From Streptococcus infantis (GTDB lineage: Bacteria; Bacillota; Bacilli; Lactobacillales; Streptococcaceae): 64,000 nucleotides of DNA. The position numbers were made by a program, and so were the translations under genes. The stretch is from NCBI RefSeq assembly GCF_000963255.1, contig NZ_JYOV01000021.1:24263-88262 (forward strand), in the 5' to 3' direction. This document shows, one piece after another, positions 27,619 to 37,175 of the stretch (the stretch's first letter is position 1; each line of letters starts with the position of its first letter). The notes below the pieces were generated by a model. The model ran no database searches. It saw nothing but the letters and a program-made list of their open reading frames with translations, and was not told where the DNA came from.

Positions 27619-28531
27619 AACAGCCTTTCTATTTGCAGGTCAAGGAGCCCAGTACCTTGGAATGGGACGTGAACTATACGACCAATATGCTATCGTCAAG
27701 GAAACAATTGACCAAGCTAGCCAAGTATTAGGCTATGACCTCCGTGACTTGATTGATAATGATGAAACAAAGCTACATCAGACTCGTTACACGCAGCCAG
27801 CTATTTTAGCTACGTCCGTTGCTATTTACCGTCTTTTAAGGGAGAAAGGTTACCAACCAGATATGGTGGCAGGTTTGTCTCTTGGAGAATATTCTGCCCT
27901 TGTAGCTAGTGGTGCCTTGGATTTTGAAGCTGCAGTGGCTCTAGTTGCCAAACGTGGGGCTTATATGGAAGAAGCAGCACCAGCAGGATCAGGGAAAATG
28001 GTGGCTGTCCTCAATACACCAGTTGAAGTGATTGAAAAAGCTTGTCAAGACGCTTCTCAATTTGGTGTTGTAACTCCAGCCAACTACAATACGCCGAGTC
28101 AAATTGTTATTGGTGGGGAGGTAGTTGCAGTAGATTGTGCAGTTGAACTTTTGCAAGAAGCAGGAGCAAAACGTTTGATTCCGCTCAATGTTTCTGGGCC
28201 TTTCCATACAGCTTTAATGGAATCTGCTAGTCAAAAATTAGCTCAAGCCCTGACAGAAGTTGAATTTTCTGACTTTGCTTGTCCACTTGTTGGTAATACA
28301 GAAGCGAAGGTCATGGAAAAAGAACGTATTGCAGAACTTTTGACTCGTCAAGTCAAGGAGCCTGTCCGTTTTTATGAAAGTATTGCAGTCATGCAAGAAG
28401 CGGGTGTCACTCGTTTTATCGAGATTGGACCTGGTAAAGTCTTGTCAGGATTCGTCAAAAAGATTGATAAAACAGCTCAACTTGCTAATGTAGAGAATCA
28501 AGCAAGTCTACAAGCACTCTTAGAAAATTAG
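27611..28531 (+). CDS. fabD: Malonyl-CoA:ACP transacylase
   Basis: A 306-residue acyltransferase with FAGQGAQ near the start, the catalytic Ser90 in GLSLGEYSAL and the conserved His in GPFHTALM. It makes malonyl-ACP. ATG 27611 is used because it lies within the fabK end and gives the standard MTKTAFLFAGQ start. Confidence 0.97.
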   Translation: MTKTAFLFAGQGAQYLGMGRELYDQYAIVKETIDQASQVLGYDLRDLIDNDETKLHQTRYTQPAILATSVAIYRLLREKGYQPDMVAGLSLGEYSALVASGALDFEAAVALVAKRGAYMEEAAPAGSGKMVAVLNTPVEVIEKACQDASQFGVVTPANYNTPSQIVIGGEVVAVDCAVELLQEAGAKRLIPLNVSGPFHTALMESASQKLAQALTEVEFSDFACPLVGNTEAKVMEKERIAELLTRQVKEPVRFYESIAVMQEAGVTRFIEIGPGKVLSGFVKKIDKTAQLANVENQASLQALLEN

Positions 28532-28563
28532 ACCAAACTGGTAGAAGTTCTGAAAGGAGAAAA

Positions 28564-29298
28564 ATGAAACTAGAACAGAAAAATGTCTTTATTACAGGCT
28601 CAAGTCGAGGAATTGGTCTCGCCATTGCTCATAAATTTGCCAGCTTGGGAGCCAATGTTGTCTTGAATAGTCGTGGTGAAATCTCCGAGGAGCTTCTAGC
28701 CGAATTTAAACCATACGGGGTGAAGGTTCTTGCTATTTCTGGTGACGTTTCTGATTTTGCGGACGCAAAACGTATGGTAGACCAAGCCATTGAAGAGCTG
28801 GGTTCAGTTGATGTCCTAGTGAATAATGCTGGGATTACTCAAGATACTCTCATGCTCAAGATGACAGAAGAAGATTTTGAGAAGGTCTTGAAAGTCAACC
28901 TGACAGGGGCTTTCAATATGACACAATCAGTCTTAAAACCGATGATAAAAGCTCGCGAAGGTGCTATCATTAATATGTCTAGTGTTGTTGGTCTCATGGG
29001 GAATATCGGTCAAGCAAACTACGCTGCATCCAAAGCTGGTTTGATTGGATTTACTAAATCAGTAGCACGTGAGGTTGCTAATCGCAATGTACGCGTCAAT
29101 GCTATTGCTCCAGGAATGATTGAATCAGATATGACTGCGGTTCTATCTGATAAGGTGAAAGATGCTATGTTAGCACAAATTCCGATGAAACAATTTGGCC
29201 AAGCAGAGCAGGTCGCAGAGGTGACAGTCTTTCTTGCAAGTCAAGATTATCTAACGGGACAGGTCATTGCAATTGATGGTGGACTAACCATGCAATAA
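28564..29298 (+). CDS. fabG: 3-oxoacyl-ACP reductase
   Basis: A 244-residue SDR enzyme. The NADPH motif TGSSRGIG lies near residue 11, NNAG near 90, and the catalytic Tyr153 and Lys157 are in YAASKAG. It reduces 3-ketoacyl-ACP. AAAGGAGAAA precedes the ATG. Length and order (fabD-fabG-fabF) are standard. Confidence 0.97.
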   Translation: MKLEQKNVFITGSSRGIGLAIAHKFASLGANVVLNSRGEISEELLAEFKPYGVKVLAISGDVSDFADAKRMVDQAIEELGSVDVLVNNAGITQDTLMLKMTEEDFEKVLKVNLTGAFNMTQSVLKPMIKAREGAIINMSSVVGLMGNIGQANYAASKAGLIGFTKSVAREVANRNVRVNAIAPGMIESDMTAVLSDKVKDAMLAQIPMKQFGQAEQVAEVTVFLASQDYLTGQVIAIDGGLTMQ

Positions 29299-29320
29299 GA
29301 GTTAAAATAGAGGTATGAAA

Positions 29321-30556
29321 ATGAAACTAAATCGAGTAGTAGTAACAGGTTATGGATTGACATCTCCAATTGGGAACACACCAGAAGAATTTTGGAACAG
29401 TCTTAAAAATGGAAAGATTGGAATTGGTGAAATCACCAAATTTGATCACAGTGCTTTTGACGTTCATAATGCAGCAGAGATCCAGGATTTTCCGTTTGAT
29501 AAATACTTTGTAAAAAAAGATACCAATCGTTTTGATGACTATTCTTTGTATGCCTTGTATGCAGCTCAAGAAGCAGTGAACAATGCTAATCTTGATGTAG
29601 AGACTCTTGATAGAGACCGCTTTGGTGTCATCGTTGCATCAGGTATCGGTGGAATTAAAGAAATTGAAGATCAAGTGCTTCGACTTCATGATAAGGGACC
29701 AAAACGTGTAAAACCATTGACACTTCCAAAAGCTTTGCCAAACATGGCTGCAGGAAATGTTGCTATGCGCTTTGGTGCCAATGGGATTTGTAAATCTATC
29801 AATACTGCTTGTGCTTCATCAAATGATGCTATCGGGGATGCTTTCCGTTCTATCAAGTTTGGCTTCCAAGATATCATGTTGGTTGGTGGTTCAGAATCAT
29901 CTATTACTCCATTTGCGATTGCAGGTTTCCAAGCCTTAACAGCTCTTTCAACAACAGAAGATCCAACTCGTGCTTCTATTCCATTTGACAAAGATCGTAA
30001 TGGATTTGTCATGGGTGAAGGATCAGGTATGTTGGTTCTTGAAAGCTTAGAGCACGCAGAAAAACGCGGGGCAACTATCTTAGCTGAAGTTGTTGGTTAC
30101 GGTAACACTTGTGATGCCTACCATATGACTTCACCACATCCAGAAGGACAAGGGGCTATTAAAGCTATCAAACTTGCCTTGGAGGAAGCTGAGATTACAC
30201 CAGACCAAGTAGCCTATGTCAATGCTCATGGTACCTCAACTCCTGCTAATGAAAAGGGAGAAAGTGGAGCGATTGTAGCTGTTCTTGGTAAGGAAGTACC
30301 TGTATCTTCAACTAAGTCATTTACAGGACACTTGCTCGGTGCAGCTGGTGCAGTTGAAGCCATTGCAACAATTGAAGCAATCCGTAACAACTATGTACCA
30401 ATGACAGCTGGAACAACAGAATTGTCAGATTACATCGAAGCAAACGTTATTTATGGACAAGGCTTGGAACGTGAAATTCCTTATGCTATCTCAAATACTT
30501 TTGGATTTGGTGGGCATAATGCAGTTCTTGCTTTCAAACGTTGGGAGAATAAGTAA
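29321..30556 (+). CDS. fabF: 3-oxoacyl-ACP synthase II
   Basis: A 411-residue KAS II. Cys164 in NTACASSNDAIG and the two histidines in NAHGTSTPANEKGE and FTGHLLGAAGA form the catalytic triad. It elongates both saturated and unsaturated chains. ATG 29321 is six bases from the ribosome site, while the in-frame ATG 29315 touches it. Confidence 0.97.
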   Translation: MKLNRVVVTGYGLTSPIGNTPEEFWNSLKNGKIGIGEITKFDHSAFDVHNAAEIQDFPFDKYFVKKDTNRFDDYSLYALYAAQEAVNNANLDVETLDRDRFGVIVASGIGGIKEIEDQVLRLHDKGPKRVKPLTLPKALPNMAAGNVAMRFGANGICKSINTACASSNDAIGDAFRSIKFGFQDIMLVGGSESSITPFAIAGFQALTALSTTEDPTRASIPFDKDRNGFVMGEGSGMLVLESLEHAEKRGATILAEVVGYGNTCDAYHMTSPHPEGQGAIKAIKLALEEAEITPDQVAYVNAHGTSTPANEKGESGAIVAVLGKEVPVSSTKSFTGHLLGAAGAVEAIATIEAIRNNYVPMTAGTTELSDYIEANVIYGQGLEREIPYAISNTFGFGGHNAVLAFKRWENK

Positions 30557-30558
30557 AG

Positions 30559-31029
30559 ATGAATTTAAATGAAATCAAAGACTTGATGGCGCAGTTTGAC
30601 CAGTCGAGCTTGAGAGAATTTTCTTATAAAAATGGAACGGATGAGTTGCTCTTCAGCAAGAATGAAGCAAAACTTGTTGTAGAAGCAAGTCCAGCACCTC
30701 AACCTGTGGTTCCAGCAACTGCACCTCAAGATCCAACTTCAACACCAGCTGTAGAAGCAGTTTCAGAATCAAATGTTATTGAATCTGTAGCTGAAGGAGA
30801 TCTAGTAGAAAGTCCACTTGTCGGAGTTGCTTACTTGGCTGCGGGACCAGACAAACCTAATTTTGTTTCAGTCGGAGATACTGTTAAAAAAGGTCAAACC
30901 TTGGTCATCATTGAAGCCATGAAGGTCATGAACGAAATTCCAGCACCTAAAGATGGTGTTGTAACAGAAATTCTAGTTGAAAATGAAGAAATGGTTGAGT
31001 TCGGGAAAGGCTTGGTACGTATCAAATGA
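30559..31029 (+). CDS. accB: Biotin carboxyl carrier protein of acetyl-CoA carboxylase
   Basis: A 156-residue carrier. A proline/alanine-rich hinge (about residues 45-75) connects to the biotinyl domain, with the biotinylated Lys122 in EAMKVMNEI. It starts two bases after the fabF stop and overlaps fabZ (ATGA). Confidence 0.97.
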   Translation: MNLNEIKDLMAQFDQSSLREFSYKNGTDELLFSKNEAKLVVEASPAPQPVVPATAPQDPTSTPAVEAVSESNVIESVAEGDLVESPLVGVAYLAAGPDKPNFVSVGDTVKKGQTLVIIEAMKVMNEIPAPKDGVVTEILVENEEMVEFGKGLVRIK

Positions 31030-31448
31030 TTGATATTCAAGGAATTAAAGAAGCTTTGCCTCACCGTTATCCCATGCTCTTAGTGGATCGTGTCTTAGAA
31101 GTTAGTGAAGATACAATTGTTGCCATTAAAAATGTAACGATTAACGAACCTTTCTTCAACGGACACTTTCCAGCCTACCCTGTAATGCCAGGTGTCTTGA
31201 TCATGGAAGCTTTGGCACAAACAGCGGGTGTTTTGGAATTATCAAAGCCTGAGAACAAAGGGAAGTTGGTTTTCTACGCTGGTATGGACAAAGTGAAATT
31301 TAAAAAACAAGTTGTTCCTGGTGATCAGCTTGTCATGACAGCAACTTTTGTCAAACGTCGTGGCACAATCGCCGTAGTAGAAGCGAAGGCAGAAGTAGAT
31401 GGTAAGCTTGCAGCAAGCGGTACTCTGACCTTTGCTATTGGAAACTAG
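31026..31448 (+). CDS. fabZ: 3-hydroxyacyl-ACP dehydratase
   Basis: A 140-residue hot-dog-fold dehydratase. The catalytic His is in [12 protein letters not shown] and the Glu in [17 protein letters not shown] is the usual N-terminal signature. Overlap with accB indicates coupling. It works with FabM and FabK to decide between saturated and unsaturated chains. Confidence 0.97.
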   Translation: MIDIQGIKEALPHRYPMLLVDRVLEVSEDTIVAIKNVTINEPFFNGHFPAYPVMPGVLIMEALAQTAGVLELSKPENKGKLVFYAGMDKVKFKKQVVPGDQLVMTATFVKRRGTIAVVEAKAEVDGKLAASGTLTFAIGN

Positions 31449-31459
31449 GGAGGTTTTCC

Positions 31460-32827
31460 ATGTTTCGTAAGATTTTAATTGCCAATCGTGGTGAAATCGC
31501 TGTTCGTATTATTCGTGCGGCACGAGAATTAGGAATTGCAACAGTCGCTGTCTATTCGACTGCTGACAAGGAAGCTCTCCACACGCTTTTGGCTGATGAG
31601 GCTATCTGTATCGGCCCTGGGAAGGCTACAGAATCTTATCTGAACATCAATGCCATCCTATCAGCTGCAGTCTTGACTGAAGCTGAAGCTATTCACCCTG
31701 GATTTGGTTTTTTAAGTGAAAATTCCAAGTTTGCAACCATGTGTGAAGAAGTTGGGATTAAATTTATCGGACCATCAGCTCGTGTCATGGATGTCATGGG
31801 AGATAAAATTAACGCCCGTGCTCAAATGATTAAGGCAAATGTGCCTGTCATTCCAGGATCAGATGGAGAAGTCCATACTGCAGAAGAGGCTCTGGCTATT
31901 GCCGAAAAAATTGGTTATCCAGTTATGCTGAAAGCTTCAGCTGGAGGTGGTGGTAAAGGGATTCGTAAGGTTGAAAGAGCAGAAGATCTCGTGTCAGCCT
32001 TTGAAACAGCCTCTAGTGAAGCCAAAGCCAACTTTGGTAATGGAGCTATGTACCTTGAGCGTGTGATCTATCCTGCTCGCCATATTGAAGTACAGATTCT
32101 TGCTGACCAAATGGGACATGTTGTTCACCTAGGTGAGCGTGACTGTTCGCTTCAACGGAATAACCAAAAGGTTTTAGAAGAAAGTCCTTCGATTGCTATT
32201 GGAAAAACCCTTCGTAATGAAATTGGTGCAGCGGCAGTTCGTGCAGCGGAGTCTGTTGGTTACGAGAATGCTGGTACCATTGAATTCCTACTAGATGAAG
32301 CAAGTGGGAAATTCTACTTTATGGAGATGAATACGCGTGTCCAAGTGGAACACCCAGTAACCGAATTTGTATCTGGTGTGGATATTGTCAAGGAACAAAT
32401 CCGTATCGCAGCAGGTCAACCATTGACTTTGAAGCAAGAAGATATTGTTCTAAAAGGACATGCTATTGAGTGCCGTATCAATGCGGAAAACCCAGCCTTT
32501 AATTTTGCACCAAGTCCAGGTAAGATTACCAATCTTTATCTACCGAGTGGTGGTGTTGGCTTACGTGTAGATTCTGCAGTTTATCCAGGGTATACCATTC
32601 CGCCATACTATGATAGTATGATTGCTAAAATTATTGTTCATGGCGAAAATCGTTTTGATGCTCTCATGAAAATGCAACGAGCTCTTTATGAACTCGAAAT
32701 TGAAGGGGTTGTCACCAATGCTGATTTCCAACTTGATCTGATTTCAGATCGTCGCGTGATAGCAGGGGACTACGATACTTCATTCTTGATGGAAACTTTC
32801 TTACCATACTATCAAGAAAAAGAATAA
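31460..32827 (+). CDS. accC: Biotin carboxylase of acetyl-CoA carboxylase
   Basis: A 455-residue ATP-grasp enzyme. It starts FRKILIANRGEIAVRI, has the ATP loop KASAGGGGKGI near residue 160 and the EMNTRVQVEHPVTE signature near 290. It carboxylates the biotin of AccB. TAGGGAGG precedes the ATG. A BOX element separates it from accD. Confidence 0.98.
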   Translation: MFRKILIANRGEIAVRIIRAARELGIATVAVYSTADKEALHTLLADEAICIGPGKATESYLNINAILSAAVLTEAEAIHPGFGFLSENSKFATMCEEVGIKFIGPSARVMDVMGDKINARAQMIKANVPVIPGSDGEVHTAEEALAIAEKIGYPVMLKASAGGGGKGIRKVERAEDLVSAFETASSEAKANFGNGAMYLERVIYPARHIEVQILADQMGHVVHLGERDCSLQRNNQKVLEESPSIAIGKTLRNEIGAAAVRAAESVGYENAGTIEFLLDEASGKFYFMEMNTRVQVEHPVTEFVSGVDIVKEQIRIAAGQPLTLKQEDIVLKGHAIECRINAENPAFNFAPSPGKITNLYLPSGGVGLRVDSAVYPGYTIPPYYDSMIAKIIVHGENRFDALMKMQRALYELEIEGVVTNADFQLDLISDRRVIAGDYDTSFLMETFLPYYQEKE

Positions 32828-32831
32828 TGTA

Positions 32832-32981
32832 ATACTCTTCGAAAATCTCTTCAAACCGCGTCAGCTTCGCCTTGGATTATATATGTGACTGACTTCGTCA
32901 GTCTTATCTACAACCTCAAAGCAGTGCTTTGAGCAACCTGCGGCTAGCTTCCTAGTTTGCTCTTTGATTTTCATTGAGTAT
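32832..32981 (+). repeat. BOX element, boxA-boxB-boxC form
   Basis: It begins ATACTCTTCGAAAATCTC, contains the boxA core CGTCAGCTTCGCC, one boxB unit (GACTGACTTCGTCAGTC and CTCAAAGCAGTGCTTTGAG, each self-complementary) and boxC (GCGGCTAGCTTCCTAG), and ends ATTGAGTAT. It lies between two genes of one operon, so it is transcribed and can fold into hairpins. Confidence 0.93.
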
Positions 32982-33012
32982 AAAAATAGTATAAGACTGA
33001 AAAGGGGGATGT

Positions 33013-33876
33013 ATGGCTCTATTTAGTAAAAAAGATAAATATATTCGAATCAATCCCAATCGTTCGACTGTAAATCAACCTCAGATCAAGCCAGAGGTTC
33101 CAGATGAGCTCTTCTCCCAATGTCCAGGTTGCAAATATACGATTTACCAAAAGGACTTGGGGAGTGAGCGAATATGCCCTCACTGTGGCTATACCTTCCG
33201 TATTTCAGCTCAAGAGCGTTTAGCTTTAACCATTGATATGGGGACGTTTTTGGAAATGTTTAAAGGGATTGAGACCCAGGATCCTTTGAATTTTCTAGGC
33301 TATCGTAAAAAATTGACTTTGATGCGTGAAAAGACAGGTCTTGATGAGGCTGTTGTAACAGGAACAGCTTTGATTAAGGGAGAGAAGGTTGCCCTTGGCA
33401 TCATGGATTCTAACTTTATCATGGCATCGATGGGGACAGTTGTTGGTGAGAAAATCACTCGCTTGTTCGAATATGCGACCGCTGAAAAATTACCTGTCGT
33501 ATTGTTTACAGCTTCTGGTGGAGCACGAATGCAGGAAGGAATCATGAGCTTGATGCAGATGGCCAAAATCTCTGCCGCAGTCAAACGTCATTCCAATGCA
33601 GGTCTCTTTTATCTGACAATCCTTACTGACCCGACGACTGGAGGAGTAACAGCTTCCTTTGCAATGGAAGGGGATATCATCTTGGCGGAACCTCAAAGTT
33701 TGGTAGGTTTTGCTGGACGCCGTGTGATTGAAAATACAGTAAGAGAAGACCTACCAGAAGACTTCCAGAAAGCAGAGTTTTTACTGGAACATGGTTTTGT
33801 GGATGCAATTATTAAACGGCGAGAATTGCCAGATACGATTGCTCGATTAGTAAGACTACACAGGAGGGAGAGTTGA
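33013..33876 (+). CDS. accD: Acetyl-CoA carboxylase carboxyltransferase beta subunit
   Basis: A 287-residue subunit. An N-terminal zinc ribbon uses Cys37, Cys40, Cys55 and Cys58; the crotonase-like carboxyltransferase domain follows, with [11 protein letters not shown] and [12 protein letters not shown]. It joins AccA to transfer the carboxyl group to acetyl-CoA. AAGGGGGATGT precedes the ATG, and its stop overlaps accA. Confidence 0.97.
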   Translation: MALFSKKDKYIRINPNRSTVNQPQIKPEVPDELFSQCPGCKYTIYQKDLGSERICPHCGYTFRISAQERLALTIDMGTFLEMFKGIETQDPLNFLGYRKKLTLMREKTGLDEAVVTGTALIKGEKVALGIMDSNFIMASMGTVVGEKITRLFEYATAEKLPVVLFTASGGARMQEGIMSLMQMAKISAAVKRHSNAGLFYLTILTDPTTGGVTASFAMEGDIILAEPQSLVGFAGRRVIENTVREDLPEDFQKAEFLLEHGFVDAIIKRRELPDTIARLVRLHRRES

Positions 33877-34643
33877 TGAATATTGCGAAAATCGTTAGAG
33901 AAGCTCGTGAACAAACTCGCCTAACAGCCTTGGACTTCGCAACAGGAATTTTTGATGATTTTATTGAGCTGCATGGGGATCGCTCCTTCCGTGATGATGG
34001 TGCTATTATTGGTGGTATCGGTTGGTTGGAAGATCAAGCAGTGACTGTTGTTGGAATCCAAAAAGGTAAAAGTTTACAAGATAATCTTAACCGTAACTTT
34101 GGTCAACCTCATCCTGAAGGTTATCGAAAAGCCCTTCGTTTGATGAAACAAGCAGAAAAGTTTGGTCGTCCAATTATAACCTTTATCAATACTGCTGGTG
34201 CCTATCCTGGTGTAGGCGCAGAAGAACGTGGTCAAGGTGAAGCCATTGCTCGAAATCTCTTTGAAATGAGCGACCTAAAAGTGCCCATAATCGCCATTAT
34301 TATTGGTGAAGGGGGCTCTGGTGGAGCTCTAGCTCTAGCAGTAGCTGACCGTGTTTGGATGCTAGAAAACTCTATCTATGCAGTTCTCAGTCCTGAAGGC
34401 TTTGCTTCTATTTTGTGGAAAGATGGCACGCGTGCCATGGAAGCAGCTGAGTTGATGAAAATCACTTCCCATGAACTTTTAGAGATGGAAGTCGTAGATA
34501 AGGTTATTTCAGAGAGAGGTCTCTCTGCCAAAGAGCTGCTAGCTCGTGTAAAAAATGAACTTCAAACAGAAATTGAACAATTAAAACAATTATCGTTGGA
34601 GGAACTTTTGGAAGAACGTTATCAACGCTTTAGAAAGTATTAA
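33876..34643 (+). CDS. accA: Acetyl-CoA carboxylase carboxyltransferase alpha subunit
   Basis: A 255-residue subunit, shorter than the E. coli form, as usual in streptococci. [24 protein letters not shown] and [17 protein letters not shown] are family signatures. ATG 33876 overlaps the accD TGA; AGGAGG lies 11 bases upstream. It ends the fab cluster. Confidence 0.97.
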   Translation: MNIAKIVREAREQTRLTALDFATGIFDDFIELHGDRSFRDDGAIIGGIGWLEDQAVTVVGIQKGKSLQDNLNRNFGQPHPEGYRKALRLMKQAEKFGRPIITFINTAGAYPGVGAEERGQGEAIARNLFEMSDLKVPIIAIIIGEGGSGGALALAVADRVWMLENSIYAVLSPEGFASILWKDGTRAMEAAELMKITSHELLEMEVVDKVISERGLSAKELLARVKNELQTEIEQLKQLSLEELLEERYQRFRKY

Positions 34644-34647
34644 AAAG

Positions 34648-34679
34648 AAAGCTAGAACTAAAAACGGTTCTAGCTTTTT
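34648..34679 (+). terminator. Terminator of the fab cluster
   Basis: AAAGCTAGAAC pairs perfectly with GTTCTAGCTTT around an 8-base loop and is followed by T residues. Confidence 0.92.
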
Positions 34680-34922
34680 GGTTTCTCTCAAAAAATTCAT
34701 TTCAGGATAAAAAATTGATAGTTGAGGAAATGGAACTGAGAGTCGTAAAAAAAAGATGTATATTATATAATAAGGAATGATAATCTATAAGTGCTCCAGA
34801 GAATAGACTAGGTTTTTATAGATTTTATGCTGTGCTAGGTCAGTATATAACTGATAAACTGAATAGGGGAATGTTATTCTTTCCCTCCATCAAGGTAATT
34901 TTAATTTTTTTAAGGAGTGAGT

Positions 34923-35030
34923 ATGAAAAAACTAGGGCATTTGGGAGTCTTTATCTTACTGCTATTTCTATCGGTTTATCTACCAGAGTTAGGGATTGTG
35001 CATCTGACTAAGTTTTTAGGATGGGGATAG
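34923..35030 (+). pseudogene. N-terminal part of the CPBP protein, cut off by a frameshift
   Basis: ATG 34923 follows AAGGAG by six bases. The frame encodes 35 residues (MKKLGHLGVFILLLFLSVYL and on), one membrane segment, and stops at TAG 35028-35030, inside the start of the next frame. If the G run at 35023-35026 had one more G, the frame would continue GWGIDGYSIF into the CPBP open frame. The good ribosome site here and its absence before 35021 support one broken gene. It could also be a real leader peptide. Confidence 0.6.
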
Positions 35031-35647
35031 ATGGCTATTCTATCTTTTTAACAGTTGAAGTAATAGCTCTTTTGCTATTATTTATCTACTGGCTCAAAAA
35101 GAAAGAGATGCTCTATATTTTTGAAAAAAGGGGTTCTAAGAAGTCAAGATTCTTTTACCTTGTAGTTGGTCTAGTGGCTACTTATTTTGATCGTAAATTG
35201 GTGGATGCTTTTCAGTTACAGTTTCATCACTTTATTGATAACAAGTATATCTTTCATGACCTTCTTTCGGTCCTATACTCCAATGGGCAACCAACTTTTC
35301 TATCAACTGTTCTCAGTTTTAGTTTAACAGTAGTCGTCGGACCTATATTGGAGGAACTGATCCATAGAGGGTACTTTATGAATACCTTTTTCCCCCAATC
35401 CAAGTACTATCTGGATGTTATCCTATCTGCTCTTATCTTTGGACTTAGTCATTTGATCCTAACTCACCGAGATTCTATCAGTTTGATCATTTATAGTTTA
35501 GGCGGTCTCTTCTATGCCCTGCTCTACCGTTGGACAAAGAATCTAAAAATCACAATCCTTTGCCATAGTTTTTTCAACTTTCTCGCTTATGCCAAGCCCA
35601 TCTGGATTTTTGTTTATAATTATGTCTATTACCACTTTTTTAGATAG
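35021..35647 (+). CDS. CPBP family intramembrane protease (CAAX protease-like), frameshifted start
   Basis: The open frame encodes 208 residues with about six membrane segments. Conserved CPBP motifs are EELIHRGY (glutamates near residue 114), LSHLILTH and a final HSFFNFLAY, the metal-binding positions of the family. In streptococci such proteins often act in bacteriocin self-immunity or peptide processing. ATG 35021 has no usable ribosome site and falls inside the preceding 35-codon frame, so the intact gene probably began at 34923 and lost one G. The region 34680-34922 holds a TATAAT at 34766 and no gene. Confidence 0.8.
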   Translation: MGIDGYSIFLTVEVIALLLLFIYWLKKKEMLYIFEKRGSKKSRFFYLVVGLVATYFDRKLVDAFQLQFHHFIDNKYIFHDLLSVLYSNGQPTFLSTVLSFSLTVVVGPILEELIHRGYFMNTFFPQSKYYLDVILSALIFGLSHLILTHRDSISLIIYSLGGLFYALLYRWTKNLKITILCHSFFNFLAYAKPIWIFVYNYVYYHFFR

Positions 35648-35660
35648 TGGAAGGCAAAGA

Positions 35661-35692
35661 AAAAAGTGTTTGATCGGAGTCAAACACTTTTT
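35661..35692. terminator. Bidirectional terminator between the CPBP gene and nusB
   Basis: AAAAAGTGTTTGA pairs perfectly with TCAAACACTTTTT around a 6-base loop. Both strands end in T runs. Confidence 0.92.
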
Positions 35693-35701
35693 CTATATTA
35701 T

Positions 35702-36124
35702 TTAATCTTCTTCTGTCACAAATTGACTGAGGAGTCCATTGATGAAACGGGCTGACTTTTGATCTGAAAAGCTCTTAGCAAGTTCAATAGCTTCGTTAAC
35801 AGCTACGAGCTGAGGAGTATCAAATGAAGTGATTTCAAAAACTCCTAGGCGTAGTAAATTCTTTTCTACCAAAGTCAGACGATCGATGGTCCAACCAGTT
35901 TTCAAATGTTGTGTGATTTGTTTGTCCAGATCATCCTTTTTAGCTTGGACACCAGAAACGAGCTCTACAAGGAAGTTAGGAAGTTGTACGTCTGTATCTT
36001 CGCGATCATGTGTGTAGGCGAAGATACAAGCAGTTTCTAAATCTGAACCATATTCAAGACTCATCAAGGCTTGGAAAGCACACTTACGTAGTTCACGTCT
36101 AGATTCTAATAATGGACTAGTCAT
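35702..36124 (-). CDS. nusB: Transcription antitermination factor NusB
   Basis: A 140-residue, all-helical protein. RRELRKCAFQALMSLEYG at the start and the C-terminal VAVNEAIELAKSFSDQKSARFINGLLSQF are the family signatures. It binds boxA RNA with NusE for rRNA antitermination. Its start overlaps the end of the Asp23 gene by eight bases; efp, Asp23 and nusB form one operon. Confidence 0.95.
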   Translation of the reverse strand: MTSPLLESRRELRKCAFQALMSLEYGSDLETACIFAYTHDREDTDVQLPNFLVELVSGVQAKKDDLDKQITQHLKTGWTIDRLTLVEKNLLRLGVFEITSFDTPQLVAVNEAIELAKSFSDQKSARFINGLLSQFVTEED

Positions 36125-36506
36125 TGAGGAAGTCCTCGTCGAATAAGTCTTTCAATTCTGGTTTTGGTGTTTTATCTGGAACGATACCTGAAACGTGAAT
36201 GTTGACAGCAGAGATTTCAACATCAGCCATGTTACGGACAGCATCCTTAACAGCTTTCTGGATAGCCATAGCAACCTTAGGAACTTTGACACCGTACTCT
36301 AGGTAGAGGTAGATATCAGCTGTGAGCTCATCGTTTGCTTCTTTTAGATATACGCCACGACCAAGAGAAAGTTTTGAAAGGGTGTCAGATACTGATTTGT
36401 TTGAAAAAGAGTGTACGCCTTCAACTTTCGCAGTTGCAATAGCAATGATTTTTTCAAGTACACGTGGGGCGATGACGATTTCGCCAAGTTGTTCTTCAAT
36501 TCCCAT
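36117..36506 (-). CDS. Asp23/Gls24 family envelope stress protein
   Basis: A 129-residue Asp23 (DUF322) protein with GEIVIAPRVLEKIIAIATAKVEGVHSF at the start and VNIHVSGIVPD at the end. In Bacillus the equivalent position between efp and nusB is YqhY, linked to acetyl-CoA carboxylase activity. The nearby fab/acc cluster makes that link attractive but it is not shown by sequence. Confidence 0.92.
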   Translation of the reverse strand: MGIEEQLGEIVIAPRVLEKIIAIATAKVEGVHSFSNKSVSDTLSKLSLGRGVYLKEANDELTADIYLYLEYGVKVPKVAMAIQKAVKDAVRNMADVEISAVNIHVSGIVPDKTPKPELKDLFDEDFLND

Positions 36507-36534
36507 AGAATGACCTCTTTCTAGTTTCTAGAGA

Positions 36535-37095
36535 TTAGGCGCGAGAAACGTAAGTTCCTTCTGCAGTGTTGATAATCAATTTTTGACCTGCTTCGATGAA
36601 GTCTGGAACGTTCACGACAAGACCAGTTTCCATTGTTGCTGGTTTACCAGAACCTGTAACAGTAGCACCTTTGATAGATGGTTGTGTTTCAGCAACTGTC
36701 AATTCAACAGTAGTTGGTACAGTCACACCGATTACTTCAGTTCCGTAGAATTGGATTTTTACATCTGAGTTTTCAAGGATGTAAAGCAATTCGTTTTCAA
36801 CATTCACAACAGGAATTTCGTATTGGTCGTAAGTTTCTGTGTTCATGAAGTAAGCTGTGTCGTCCATTTTGTACAAGTATTGAGCTGGAACTGTTTCGAT
36901 GATTGCTTGCTCAAATTTTTCTTCTGGGCGGTAGCTTGTTTCAAAAGTTGAACCAGTGCGGACATCACGCAATTTCATACGCATGATAGTGTTTCCTTTA
37001 CCTGGTTTGTGGTGGCTAGCTTCCAAAACGCGGATCAATTTTCCTTCAGCTGTTTCAAAAGTCATACCAGCCTTTAGTTTACTTGCTTCAATCAT
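36535..37095 (-). CDS. efp: Elongation factor P
   Basis: A 186-residue three-domain factor that rescues ribosomes stalled at polyproline. The tip loop [10 protein letters not shown] carries the Lys near residue 33 that contacts the peptidyl-transferase centre. The C-terminal OB domain ends EGTYVSRA. It is the first gene of the efp-Asp23-nusB operon with its own promoter. Confidence 0.97.
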   Translation of the reverse strand: MIEASKLKAGMTFETAEGKLIRVLEASHHKPGKGNTIMRMKLRDVRTGSTFETSYRPEEKFEQAIIETVPAQYLYKMDDTAYFMNTETYDQYEIPVVNVENELLYILENSDVKIQFYGTEVIGVTVPTTVELTVAETQPSIKGATVTGSGKPATMETGLVVNVPDFIEAGQKLIINTAEGTYVSRA

Positions 37096-37128
37096 GTTTT
37101 TACCTCTTTAATAAATAGTTTACTCTTT

Positions 37129-37157
37129 ATTGTACCATAAAATGCAATAATTCTCAA
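37129..37157 (-). promoter_or_regulatory. efp promoter
   Basis: On the minus strand TTGAGA and TACAAT are separated by 17 bases; TGG before the -10 adds an extended element. Confidence 0.82.
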
Positions 37158-37175
37158 ATATCAGATGAGCTTGAA

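Noticed and set aside
35021..35647. Bacteriocin immunity cassette
   Set aside because: CPBP proteins can be immunity proteins, but no bacteriocin precursor with a double-glycine leader is seen within several kb.
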